Below are positions 8,725 to 16,761 of a stretch of 32,450 nucleotides of DNA, piece after piece; the first letter of the stretch is position 1; each line of letters opens with the position of its first letter. This DNA comes from Bacteroidota bacterium (GTDB lineage: Bacteria; Bacteroidota; Bacteroidia; Palsa-965). Under the pieces are notes generated by a model. It was not told the DNA's origin, did no database searches, and worked only from the letters and a program-made list of their open reading frames with translations. The stretch is taken from positions 1 to 32,450 of the forward strand of contig JAJTEY010000022.1 in assembly GCA_021299855.1 (NCBI GenBank), in the 5' to 3' direction. Both the position numbers and the translations under genes were made by a program.

Positions 8725-10266
8725 ATGGCAAATCAAGAAGATCTTTTTAAAAATATCATTTCTCACGCAAAGGAATACGGCTTCATTTTTCCGTCCAGTG
8801 AAATTTACGACGGGTTAAGCGCAGTATACGATTATGGCCAAAACGGAGCGGAATTGAAAAAAAATATTCGCGAGTTCTGGTGGCGTTCCATGGTGCAGAT
8901 GAACGAGAATATTGTAGGCATTGATGCGGCAATCTTTATGCATCCTACAACATGGAAGGCTTCCGGTCACGTGGACGCATTTAACGATCCGTTGATTGAT
9001 AATAAAGATTCAAAAAAGCGATATCGCGCCGATGTGTTAATTGAAGACGCTGCGGCGAAGTTGGAAGATAAGATCAAGAAGGAAGTAGAAAAGGCCGCGA
9101 AACGATTTGAAAATTTTGATGAAGCGATGTTCCGCTCGACGAATGGTCGTGTAGTAGAATATCAAAAGAAGATAGATGAGATCAATACGCGCTTCAAAAC
9201 AGCAATGGAAAATAACGACATGGCTGAAATGAAACAGATTATAGTTGACCTCGAAATTGTTTGTCCAATTTCGGGAACACGTAATTGGACGGATGTTCGC
9301 CAATTCAATCTAATGTTCGGCACGCAGGTGGGTTCGGTAGCGGAAGATTCCAGCACGATTTATTTACGTCCGGAAACAGCACAAGGAATTTTCGTGAATT
9401 TTTTAAATGTGCAAAAAACAGGAAGGATGAAAATTCCTTTTGGTATTGCGCAAACCGGAAAAGCCTTTCGTAATGAGATTGTAGCAAGACAGTTTATTTT
9501 CCGTATGCGCGAGTTTGAACAAATGGAAATGCAATTCTTCGTGCGTCCCGGAACCCAGAAAGAATGGTACGAACAATGGAAGGCTGCACGTATGAACTGG
9601 CATCGCGCCATGGGATTTGATGCCTCAAAGTATCGTTTTCATGATCACGTTAAATTAGCGCACTATGCCGATGCGGCTTGTGATATCGAATTTGAATTTC
9701 CGTTCGGATTCAAGGAGTTGGAAGGTATTCACTCGCGCACCGATTTCGATTTGGCGAATCATGAAAAATTCTCGGGTAAGAAGTTGCAGTACTTTGATCC
9801 GGAATTGAATCAGAATTATGTTCCATATGTGGTAGAAACTTCAATCGGATTAGATCGCATGTTTTTGGCGATAATGTCAACTGCATACACTGAAGAAAAA
9901 CTGGATGACGGAAGTGGACGTGTTGTTCTAAACCTTCCTGCATTTTTAGCTCCGATTAAAGCTGCTGTGTTGCCATTGTTGAACAAAGATGGTTTACCGG
10001 AGAAGGCCAAAGAAGTAATAGATTTATTAAAGTATGATCACATCATCACTTCGGAAGAGAAGGATACCATCGGTAAACGTTATCGTCGTCAGGATGCAAT
10101 TGGAACTCCATATTGCATCACTGTTGATCATCAAACACTTGAAGATAATACGGTAACAATTCGTGAACGCGATACCATGAAACAAGAGCGCGTATCAATC
10201 GATCGATTGCCTGAAATTATCGATGCTCGCGTGAGCATGAAGCACGTGCTGAAAAAATTGGCTTAA
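8725..10266 (+). CDS. glyS: Glycyl-tRNA synthetase (single-chain, homodimeric type)
   Basis: A 513-residue class II aminoacyl-tRNA synthetase that charges tRNA-Gly. It begins MANQEDLFKNI. The N-terminal part contains the family segment FIFPSSEIYDG, then YDYGQNGAELK. Class II motif 2 is FRNEIVARQFIFRMREFEQME, with the ATP-contacting Arg residues, and motif 3 is ETSIGLDRMFLAIM. The C-terminal anticodon-binding domain follows from about 410 (YRRQDAIGTPYCITVDHQT). A middle insertion (about 110-180) is charged and coiled, as in this family. The ATG at 8725 was preferred to 8716 because the promoter element covers the latter. The stop TAA shares TTAA with the stop of the convergent MutS-like gene. 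Confidence 0.97.
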   Translation: MANQEDLFKNIISHAKEYGFIFPSSEIYDGLSAVYDYGQNGAELKKNIREFWWRSMVQMNENIVGIDAAIFMHPTTWKASGHVDAFNDPLIDNKDSKKRYRADVLIEDAAAKLEDKIKKEVEKAAKRFENFDEAMFRSTNGRVVEYQKKIDEINTRFKTAMENNDMAEMKQIIVDLEIVCPISGTRNWTDVRQFNLMFGTQVGSVAEDSSTIYLRPETAQGIFVNFLNVQKTGRMKIPFGIAQTGKAFRNEIVARQFIFRMREFEQMEMQFFVRPGTQKEWYEQWKAARMNWHRAMGFDASKYRFHDHVKLAHYADAACDIEFEFPFGFKELEGIHSRTDFDLANHEKFSGKKLQYFDPELNQNYVPYVVETSIGLDRMFLAIMSTAYTEEKLDDGSGRVVLNLPAFLAPIKAAVLPLLNKDGLPEKAKEVIDLLKYDHIITSEEKDTIGKRYRRQDAIGTPYCITVDHQTLEDNTVTIRERDTMKQERVSIDRLPEIIDARVSMKHVLKKLA

Positions 10267-12029
10267 TCGATAAGCCCTAATTGTCGCATCAGGAAAGAGG
10301 CTGTTCTATTTTGAACAATGCCTCTTTCTATTTTATAGGCGAAGTGCAATTCATTATTTGTAACGACACCTTCAAACTTATAGTTGTTTACCGCAGGGGC
10401 GTGAGTCTGCGCCATTGCGCATAGTTTTAAATCGTGCGTTGCGAAAATGGTTAACGCGGGTAATGGCAATAATTTTTCTAAAAACTGAAATGCCCCATTG
10501 TACTTATCGTCTGAATTTGTTCCGCGTAGAATTTCATCCAGCAAAACGTATGCGGTTTGTCCGCTTTGCAATCTTTCTAAAATGTGTTGCAGCTGCTTCA
10601 GCTCCTGAAAAAACAGCGATGTATTTTCTTCCAGTGAATCAGTAACGCGAATGCTGCTCAACACAGGAGCCGGGGTATAATGAAAATGTGTGGCAGCTAC
10701 GACGCATCCTGCATTAGCTAATACGATGTTCAACCCCAGAGTCCGCAGAAAAGTACTTTTCCCCGACATGTTTGATCCTGTTACTAAAATCAATCGGGCC
10801 GGTAAACTAAAGTTGACATCATTCGAAATGACACGATTCGGGGCAATTAAAGGATGTCCCAGTTCTTTTGTTTCGACTGCTATTGACCCTTCTTGTAATT
10901 GCGGAATGGTAAAATGAGGATGATTAAATGAAAACGTAGCGGTACTCACCAATACTTCCATTTCTGCTAGAGCATCGAACCATCCTGCAACATGTTGACC
11001 GTATTTGGTGCGCCACTGTTCTGCTTCGCTGATGCATAATAGATCATGTAATCCGAACGTGGTTAACAAGAAGTTACCCAAAACATTTTTTCGGTTATCA
11101 AATCGTTTAGAAACATTGGCAAGTGCGCGGACACCTGCAGCAGCATCTTGCGCTTGTGTTTGAATCTGTTTCAGTTTTTCGGCGTGAAAGGACTCCTGCT
11201 CAATACTGCGAAATACCTCAGTGAATTTTTTCATCAGTTCGTTGTGCTTCCCAATAATTTCACTGAGTTCATCGCAGTGTTTTTTATATCGTCCGTTGAT
11301 GATCCATGCTACAGCAATAATTGGTGTAAACAACCACGTCCAATCAAAATATAGTGCACATGCGGCACCTCCTATGGAAAGTACGATCCATGTGTAACGA
11401 ATAGCAGCGAAATAGCTTGTGTTCGCTTGTTGACTTTGAGCGGCCCATTTCAATAGCGGAGCATAGTCAGCATTGTCCTTATTTTCCTGATACGTTAATG
11501 CAATGAAGTGTTGACGAAATTCTTCTTTGTCCTGCAGCTCTTGATTGGCGGCTTGTTGGGAACGAATATGTGCACCGGTCGGAATTCTTTCAGGTGCGAG
11601 TAAATCTCCTAAACGCTGTTGACCTTGAGGAGAAGCGATACGATTGATAGTTTGGAACAGACTATGCACACCAAAAATGTCGAGATCGTCGCGTTCAGCG
11701 GATTTGAACAGAATAGGGAATAGATCGGGAAGTTGATGTGTGGTGCAATAGCGCAATTCTTGTTGATTTAATTTTAATTTGAAAGCAACCAACTCCTGCT
11801 GTGATTGCAGATCCGCAAATTTTTTAACCAGAAAAAGAAAAGCAGCAATCAAGCCAATTAATGGGAGAAAAAAGTACGGAATATAAGTGTGATAGAATAA
11901 CAACAGAACAACAGTGAGAATGGTTGCGAGCCGCAAACGAGCCAGCAGGGTTACTTTTTTACTGATGGATAGCAGTTCCTGTTCGAAACGTTGAATGCGG
12001 GCTTGGTAATATTGTAGTTTGTTACTCAT
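10263..12029 (-). CDS. MutS-like ATPase with membrane segments
   Basis: A 588-residue protein whose C-terminal third is the MutS ATPase domain: Walker A GSNMSGKST (418-426), the S-x-x-x-x-N-x-SLFFQEL region (465-477), Walker B YVLLDEILRGT (494-504) and switch ATHD (530-533). Ahead is a MutS core-like helical region. There is no mismatch-binding domain I. Two hydrophobic spans (about 33-48 and 52-68) and another pair (about 211-228 and 232-246) suggest membrane anchoring, which mismatch-repair MutS lacks. This architecture is common in Bacteroidota and usually named a MutS-related protein; its role is not established and mismatch repair should not be assumed. A TAACTTTA element lies four bases upstream of the ATG. 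The stop overlaps that of glyS. Confidence 0.9.
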   Translation of the reverse strand: MSNKLQYYQARIQRFEQELLSISKKVTLLARLRLATILTVVLLLFYHTYIPYFFLPLIGLIAAFLFLVKKFADLQSQQELVAFKLKLNQQELRYCTTHQLPDLFPILFKSAERDDLDIFGVHSLFQTINRIASPQGQQRLGDLLAPERIPTGAHIRSQQAANQELQDKEEFRQHFIALTYQENKDNADYAPLLKWAAQSQQANTSYFAAIRYTWIVLSIGGAACALYFDWTWLFTPIIAVAWIINGRYKKHCDELSEIIGKHNELMKKFTEVFRSIEQESFHAEKLKQIQTQAQDAAAGVRALANVSKRFDNRKNVLGNFLLTTFGLHDLLCISEAEQWRTKYGQHVAGWFDALAEMEVLVSTATFSFNHPHFTIPQLQEGSIAVETKELGHPLIAPNRVISNDVNFSLPARLILVTGSNMSGKSTFLRTLGLNIVLANAGCVVAATHFHYTPAPVLSSIRVTDSLEENTSLFFQELKQLQHILERLQSGQTAYVLLDEILRGTNSDDKYNGAFQFLEKLLPLPALTIFATHDLKLCAMAQTHAPAVNNYKFEGVVTNNELHFAYKIERGIVQNRTASFLMRQLGLID

Positions 12030-12033
12030 ACCG

Positions 12034-12041
12034 GTAAAGTT
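12034..12041 (-). promoter_or_regulatory. Probable -7 element for the MutS-like gene
   Basis: Reads TAACTTTA on the minus strand, one mismatch from TAnnTTTG, just upstream of the ATG at 12029. Confidence 0.35.
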
Positions 12042-12062
12042 AGTAGTAGCACGTAGTTATTA

Positions 12063-12098
12063 ACGCAGAAAGCCCCATTGTTATGAGGCTTTCTGCGT
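12063..12098 (-). terminator. Hairpin after the T9SS-protein gene
   Basis: A perfect 12-bp inverted repeat (ACGCAGAAAGCC and GGCTTTCTGCGT) with a 12-base loop, lying 17 bp beyond the 12115 stop. The following T-tract is weak (TTAATAACT on the minus strand), yet the stem is strong. It separates this gene from the MutS-like gene. Confidence 0.65.
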
Positions 12099-12114
12099 GT
12101 AAAGACTTTTAATC

Positions 12115-13158
12115 TTAGTTGCGCACCATCTTCAAAGTTTCCACTTTGCCGTTGTGTACTACTTTAATAAAGTACACACCTGCAGCGAATGAAGAAACGT
12201 TGATGTAGTTGTTCAACGCAACTGTGTTAGTTTCGAAAACTACTTTTCCTGTTACGTCAACAATTTGCATCTGCATTGCGTCCGTATTCTCACGACGAAC
12301 GCGAACGTTGATCATGTCTGAAGAAGGATTTGGCAATACAGATAGGAAGTCAATAGGTAATGTGTTATCCTGAATGCCGGTGACTCCTGCAATGTCGTAA
12401 GCAAATAAGTAGTTTGGAGAACCTTGTAGAACACCAATCAGACTTAAAGCAGGAGTAGAAACAATATGACATCCGCCCGCAAGATCACCGGCTGTTCCCA
12501 TGTCTGCAGTGACGTTATGAATTACGCTTGTTTGAACCCCTGTTGCAACGTTTACCTGAATTAGATCCGCGTTATTTGTAGTTGTGCCGGTTTGGTGGAA
12601 AGCCCATAAGTATGGTCCGCCTGCATTGGTATTGTCAAAGCCAAGACCATAAGTTGCGGTTAAGCCGTGTAATCCTGCCGCAACCTGAGATACCGGAACC
12701 CCGGTCATATCCACTAATGTGAAATCAGTTGCCCATGTTCCTACCCAGAAACCACCTGCATTGCTGTTGGCTGTTGGGTCGTACGCATAAATAACGGCAG
12801 TGTTAGCTCCTGCATAAATGCTGGTGCCATCAGTAGTCATGGAACGAACTCCTGTTACTCCGGGAACGGTGAAGCTTCCATTAAGTGAACCTGTTAAGCT
12901 GAAACTCCAGATAGTGTCACTACCCCAGCGGGAAACCCAAAATTCTGTGCCGAATTGCACAACGCCTGCGTTTCCTGAACCTGCACCTGCAGCCGTAATG
13001 TCGTAGCTAAACAATACTTGCCAAGGTGCAGCAAGTGACGGGTTAAAATTGTGTTGGCCAACGCTTGGGGCTGCTTCTGCAGTGTTGTTGGATTGTTGTG
13101 CTTGTGCAGCAAAAGAAAATACCGCAACTACGCTAAGTGTTAAGTAGATGTTTTTCAT
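12115..13158 (-). CDS. Secreted protein with type IX secretion sorting domain
   Basis: A 347-residue protein with a Sec signal peptide (1-20, cleavage after AQA). A middle region (about 40-265) of Gly/Thr-rich beta repeats such as FGTEFWVSRWGSDTIWSFSLT and IYAGANTAVIYAYDPT resembles a beta-propeller. A type A T9SS C-terminal domain follows (about 268-347) with VLPNPSSDMINV, a DVTGKVVFE strand, AGVYFIKV and the closing LKMVRN. It should cross the outer membrane by the Por/T9SS machinery and be released or anchored at the surface. The propeller may bind a ligand or be a lyase-like fold; no catalytic motif is recognised, so the function is unknown. A TAATATTG element (one mismatch from the consensus) lies upstream, and a strong hairpin follows the gene. 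Confidence 0.85.
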   Translation of the reverse strand: MKNIYLTLSVVAVFSFAAQAQQSNNTAEAAPSVGQHNFNPSLAAPWQVLFSYDITAAGAGSGNAGVVQFGTEFWVSRWGSDTIWSFSLTGSLNGSFTVPGVTGVRSMTTDGTSIYAGANTAVIYAYDPTANSNAGGFWVGTWATDFTLVDMTGVPVSQVAAGLHGLTATYGLGFDNTNAGGPYLWAFHQTGTTTNNADLIQVNVATGVQTSVIHNVTADMGTAGDLAGGCHIVSTPALSLIGVLQGSPNYLFAYDIAGVTGIQDNTLPIDFLSVLPNPSSDMINVRVRRENTDAMQMQIVDVTGKVVFETNTVALNNYINVSSFAAGVYFIKVVHNGKVETLKMVRN

Positions 13159-13180
13159 TAAAATTTGGTTTAAGGTGAAA

Positions 13181-13188
13181 CAATATTA
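13181..13188 (-). promoter_or_regulatory. Probable -7 element for the T9SS-protein gene
   Basis: Reads TAATATTG on the minus strand, seven of eight positions fitting TAnnTTTG, 22 bases upstream of the ATG. Confidence 0.35.
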
Positions 13189-13214
13189 GGCATATTTCTC
13201 CCATTACACAATGA

Positions 13215-14138
13215 TTACCACAGATATCCGAATAACTCCATCATCCAGGCAATGCCCAAATGAATGATAACTCCGCCCCAGATCGATTTGCTTTCAATAA
13301 CCCAAACACTCAGAAGAATGCCACCAAACAATGAACTTATTGCTTCAGCCGGCGGTTTACCTAAATGGGCGCAAACGTAAAAGAATGCTGCAGGAAGTAT
13401 AATTTGTTTTCCGAGATACTTGGTGAATGCTAAAATCAGAAATCCACGAAAGAAAAACTCCGTTGTAACAAAATCAACTCCGTAACAAGATTCAAACAGC
13501 AAAGTGTAAGCTGTTTGGTTTTCGGTGATTTGTGCAGCGCAAAGAACTTTTTCGGCGAGCGGATAAAATTTTTGAAAGGATGGCTCTACTGCGGCTATCG
13601 CAACTACTGCAGAAAAAATCAGCAGTGTGATCAGATAACCTTTGGGTTTAAGTTGTTTCGTGCTGAAACCATATAAGGGTTGTGTATTTCTATCCATGAA
13701 ATACCAAAAGACGATAACCGGCAATCCTAACGTAAATACGCGGATGACATTATTGATGCATTTCATCCAGAAACGAAATTCCGGAGTGGTGTTGAAGTCT
13801 TGCAGCCAATTTTGATGCTGGTAGAAGTAAATGCGAAATGCGAAAGCACTAACGGCAAAGATGGCTGTGAGCCACAACCCGCGTTGATGAAATGGTTTCT
13901 TATTCGTAGAAAAAGGAATAAGCAAAAGCAAACTACCTATAAATGCGGCAGCATAAAACAGCCAATTAATAATAAACTGTAGATCGCTTTGATTACCACT
14001 TTTGCTGACTACTGCTGCAAACCGAAATTGCTCTTGAAAGTAAACCAACGTCAGGGTAATGACGAGCAGGATAAGAAAGTAACGCTTGTTAAGATCTGTT
14101 TTATAGTAAGTGTAAGCGCTTGACCATAATGCTCGCAT
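13215..14138 (-). CDS. CPBP-family intramembrane protease
   Basis: A 307-residue polytopic membrane protein of the CPBP (CAAX/bacteriocin-processing, Abi) family. Motif 1 reads TTEFFFRGFL (E227, R231), motif 2 FFYVCAHLGKP (H258) and motif 3 GGVIIHLGIAW (H293). The family usually has Glu-Glu at motif 1; here the first is Thr, while the second Glu, the Arg and both His remain, so activity is possible. Eight or so hydrophobic spans are visible. I start at ATG 14138 (MRALWSSAYTYY). The frame is open further upstream, but only from a TTG inside the stem of a strong terminator, so an earlier start would not be transcribed with the body. Substrate unknown. Confidence 0.85.
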   Translation of the reverse strand: MRALWSSAYTYYKTDLNKRYFLILLVITLTLVYFQEQFRFAAVVSKSGNQSDLQFIINWLFYAAAFIGSLLLLIPFSTNKKPFHQRGLWLTAIFAVSAFAFRIYFYQHQNWLQDFNTTPEFRFWMKCINNVIRVFTLGLPVIVFWYFMDRNTQPLYGFSTKQLKPKGYLITLLIFSAVVAIAAVEPSFQKFYPLAEKVLCAAQITENQTAYTLLFESCYGVDFVTTEFFFRGFLILAFTKYLGKQIILPAAFFYVCAHLGKPPAEAISSLFGGILLSVWVIESKSIWGGVIIHLGIAWMMELFGYLW

Positions 14139-14164
14139 CCGATAAACATAATGATAAGTGTGAT

Positions 14165-14202
14165 AAAAAAACAAAGGGCCGCTTCCCCAAACGACCCTTT
14201 GT
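14165..14202 (-). terminator. Strong intrinsic terminator of the small RNA
   Basis: On the minus strand ACAAAGGGTCGTTT pairs with AAGCGGCCCTTTGT (two G-T wobbles) around a GGGG loop, and is followed by seven T (14165-14171). It faces the CPBP gene but ends an upstream transcript, with no protein gene between it and the promoter at 14275-14282. Confidence 0.85.
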
Positions 14203-14270
14203 ACTTGCAGATGTGTTGAACGGTATTCCGTCTAGCTGACTGATCCCAAAACCCTCATGGACAGTACAGC
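14165..14270 (-). ncRNA. Candidate structured small RNA, about 100 nt
   Basis: A TACTTTTG promoter element (14275-14282, minus) is followed about 100 bases later by the strong terminator at 14165-14202, with no protein gene in between. The RNA would fold as a closed domain: TGTACT (14263-14268) pairs perfectly with AGTACA (14200-14205). Inside it are a GUCC/GGAU stem and an ACGG-AAUA-CCGU hairpin. The AGTACA strand shares three bases with the terminator stem, so the two structures might compete. An ATG frame of only eight codons lies inside, too short to weigh. It does not show the SRP RNA GGAAGCAGC motif or a tRNA-like shape, and 6S identity cannot be judged by eye. Confidence 0.6.
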
Positions 14271-14274
14271 GATA

Positions 14275-14282
14275 CAAAAGTA
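14275..14282 (-). promoter_or_regulatory. -7 element for the small RNA
   Basis: Reads TACTTTTG on the minus strand, a perfect TAnnTTTG match. A TTTG 25 bp further upstream is somewhat too far to be an ideal -33 element. Confidence 0.5.
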
Positions 14283-14353
14283 GGAGCAGGTGTTGTATTC
14301 CGCTAGCCAAATTTTAGCAAAGGGTTTGCAAATAATGACCTATTTTAGATCTC

Positions 14354-14407
14354 GAACCATGGAAAATGATTAAATATGGACTATTTATGTGTAATTTTTG
14401 ATGGTTC
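14354..14407. repeat. Inverted repeat flanking the AraC-gene promoter region
   Basis: GAACCAT (14354-14360) and ATGGTTC (14401-14407) are perfect inverted copies 40 bp apart, the second touching the start codon of the regulator gene. They could be an autoregulatory site, but short repeats like this also arise by chance. Confidence 0.2.
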
Positions 14408-15310
14408 ATGAAAACGTTGCCTTTTAAAATTCCTTTACCGTCTGAAACCTCTATCGTTGTTGAAGAGGAGATTCAGCCGCATTTTTATACGTATTTGCAC
14501 CAGCATCAGGAAGTGCAGATTACGTGGATTTTGAAGGGAGAAGGAACACTACTGGCAGGCAATTTTACGGGAAACTTTGGTTCGGGAGATATCTTTTGGT
14601 TTGGTCCGAATCAGCCGCATGTGTTTCGGTGTGATCCAATTTATTTTCAGAAGAAGAATTGGTTGAAGGCCCAATCGATATCGGTATATTTCAATATCAA
14701 TGAAGCGCAATCTGCTTTAATGGGGTTACCCGAACTGGAACTGCTCAAAAAATTTTCACAGCGATCCTCCAGAGGTTTTCGCATAGAACCGGACGATTAT
14801 GTTGCGATCACGGAAGCATTCCTGAAAATACGAGTTAAACACGGCATTGCACGATTAACGGCATTTTTGGAGTTGATTGATCAAGTGCTGAGCAACAGCA
14901 AACACATTCCTCTATCTGATGAACCTGTCGGGCATAACTTATCAGAAAAAGAAGGAACGCGTATGCATTCCATTTACGATTTTACATTGAAGAATTTTCA
15001 CAAGGACATTTCCGTAGCCGAAGCCGCCGATATCGTACACATGACTCCTGAAGCATTTTGTCGCTTCTTCAAAAAACATACGCGTAAAACATATGTCACG
15101 TTTTTAAATGAAGTACGTGTTGATCACGCGTGTCGTCGACTAAAAAACGCGGACGATAAATTGGTTAGCGAAATTGCCTATTCTTGTGGCTTTGGAAACG
15201 TTTCCCACTTTAATCGTGTGTTCCGAAAAGTCACGGGTAAAACACCGCGTGAATATCAAACACAAGCATTAGCACGTTTTAAAAAGAGCGATTTGCAAGA
15301 GCGTCTATAA
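14408..15310 (+). CDS. AraC-family transcriptional regulator with cupin sensor domain
   Basis: A 300-residue regulator. Residues about 15-110 form a cupin-like ligand domain (HFYTYLHQHQEVQITWILKGEG, then GSGDIFWFGPNQPHVFRCD, with the His residues expected of this fold). Residues about 185-290 form the two-helix-turn-helix AraC domain: ISVAEAADIVHMTPEAFCRFFKKHTRKT for the first HTH and VSEIAYSCGFGNVSHFNRVFRKVTGKTPREY for the second, with the family signature at the end. Such proteins usually activate carbohydrate or stress genes upon ligand binding. No neighbouring catabolic gene points to a ligand. It converges on the kinase operon with an 8-bp gap. The small RNA and CPBP gene are upstream and divergent. 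Confidence 0.92.
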   Translation: MKTLPFKIPLPSETSIVVEEEIQPHFYTYLHQHQEVQITWILKGEGTLLAGNFTGNFGSGDIFWFGPNQPHVFRCDPIYFQKKNWLKAQSISVYFNINEAQSALMGLPELELLKKFSQRSSRGFRIEPDDYVAITEAFLKIRVKHGIARLTAFLELIDQVLSNSKHIPLSDEPVGHNLSEKEGTRMHSIYDFTLKNFHKDISVAEAADIVHMTPEAFCRFFKKHTRKTYVTFLNEVRVDHACRRLKNADDKLVSEIAYSCGFGNVSHFNRVFRKVTGKTPREYQTQALARFKKSDLQERL

Positions 15311-15318
15311 CGCCGCTA

Positions 15319-16752
15319 TTAATTGGCGGAGCGCATGTAGGACATCGTATCAGCAAAGTTCAAATCAGTTACTTCCAACTCCCTGTAAGATGTGATCATT
15401 CCGTTCCGATCAAAACAGATCTCGATACTTACCGTACAATATTGAGTGGCTTCTTTCGATGGGCGATAAACCTGCATATCCATATTGAACGTAACAACAT
15501 GTTCATCGTTAATTTCTTGATGGAAAAACGATTCGGGATTTATCGCATACACCGGATTTTGAAAGTCGGCGTGTATGGCGGCATCCTGAATTTCCTGTAC
15601 TGTAACATCGGATAAACCTATGAACGTGCGAACGGTAGTTTGATAATAATTGCTTGCGTCGAATGCGTTATTAGTTAAATCAGTGTAGTAATTCGAGATG
15701 ATTTGCTCATAATCAGCATTAGACATGAATGCAACCTCGTCAACATACTGGGTAGTTATCTCCTCTTTGGGTTGTGATTCTTTCACCGCTAAAATGACAA
15801 CCACAGCAATCACCAATATAGCAGAAGGAATTATGATGGCCCACCAATTTGTTTTTTCCCCGGATGCAACCGTCTTCGTCTGAGGTTGTGGTGAAACTTT
15901 TTCTTTCGTTGCACCGGCATGCATGCTTTGAGAAAGTGCATGTTGTATGGCGTGTGCAAATTGATCACACGTTTGAATACGACGACTTACATCTTTGGAT
16001 GTTGCAGCCTCAATGACATATTCAATATGCAAAGGAACAGCCGGATATACTTCCGATGCTCTAGGCAACGGCACACTCACAATCTTATTAAACACCTCAA
16101 ACTCTGAGGTCATTCCATCGTACGGACATTGTCCCGTAAGCATTTGGTAAAACGTAACGCCAAGCGAATAAATATCGCTGCGTACATCCGCCGGTTCACC
16201 TTTTACTTGTTCCGGACTCATGTAGTAGACCGTACCCATCTGTGTCCCAGTGCGCGTGAGTTTCGCATTGCTGTCGTTGAGCAATTTGGCAATACCGAAA
16301 TCCAGAATTTTAATTTGACCTTCGTTCGTGATTAAAATGTTGGAAGGTTTAATGTCGCGATGAACAATGTTTTTACCATGTGCAAAAGAAAATGCAGATA
16401 GAATTTGTAACATCCACGCTGAAGCTTTTTCAAAAGGTATCGGCCCTGAAACATTTCTAATGTAGTCGTCCAGCGGTGTGCCATCAACGTATTCAAGAAT
16501 CAGGTACAAGCCTTCACTATCCTCGTAATAATCGATAAGATTAACGATTCCGGGATGTTGCAATTGCACTAAAAGTGCAGCTTCGTTTTTGAAACGTAAA
16601 CGTAATTGTTCATTACGTACCAAATGAGCATGCAACGATTTGATCGCCACTTTTCTTGAAAGATGCGTATGCTCTGCTAACCATACCGCCCCCATTCCTC
16701 CTTCACCAATCAGTGAAAGAATACGGTACTGTAAAATCTGTTTGCCAATCAT
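15319..16752 (-). CDS. Membrane Ser/Thr protein kinase, last gene of the FHA operon
   Basis: A 477-residue Hanks-type kinase. The catalytic domain (about 8-272) has the glycine loop GEGGMGAVW, catalytic K38 in VAIKSL, HRDIKPSN (D134), DFGIAK (152-157) and SPEQ (180-183), all intact. The activation loop is Thr-rich (KLTRTGTQMGTVYY), typical of autophosphorylation. After a linker comes one membrane span (about 304-323). Then there is a 150-residue extracytoplasmic domain whose start (YEQIISNYYTDLTNNAFD) suggests an NTF2-like fold, an inference only. By topology the outer domain could sense and the inner kinase phosphorylate the operon's FHA-linked targets. It sits 9 bp after the kinase-TonB gene and is close to it in the kinase domain, suggesting duplication. 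Confidence 0.92.
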   Translation of the reverse strand: MIGKQILQYRILSLIGEGGMGAVWLAEHTHLSRKVAIKSLHAHLVRNEQLRLRFKNEAALLVQLQHPGIVNLIDYYEDSEGLYLILEYVDGTPLDDYIRNVSGPIPFEKASAWMLQILSAFSFAHGKNIVHRDIKPSNILITNEGQIKILDFGIAKLLNDSNAKLTRTGTQMGTVYYMSPEQVKGEPADVRSDIYSLGVTFYQMLTGQCPYDGMTSEFEVFNKIVSVPLPRASEVYPAVPLHIEYVIEAATSKDVSRRIQTCDQFAHAIQHALSQSMHAGATKEKVSPQPQTKTVASGEKTNWWAIIIPSAILVIAVVVILAVKESQPKEEITTQYVDEVAFMSNADYEQIISNYYTDLTNNAFDASNYYQTTVRTFIGLSDVTVQEIQDAAIHADFQNPVYAINPESFFHQEINDEHVVTFNMDMQVYRPSKEATQYCTVSIEICFDRNGMITSYRELEVTDLNFADTMSYMRSAN

Positions 16753-16761
16753 GTGCTAAAT

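Noticed and set aside
14165-14270. SRP RNA or tmRNA
   Set aside because: The GGAAGCAGC-type SRP tip and the tRNA-like ends and tag frame of tmRNA are absent; left as unassigned RNA.
14101-14310. 69-codon minus-strand frame covering the small RNA
   Set aside because: It runs through the promoter element and terminator stem, and its sequence shows no family signal; the RNA elements explain the region better.
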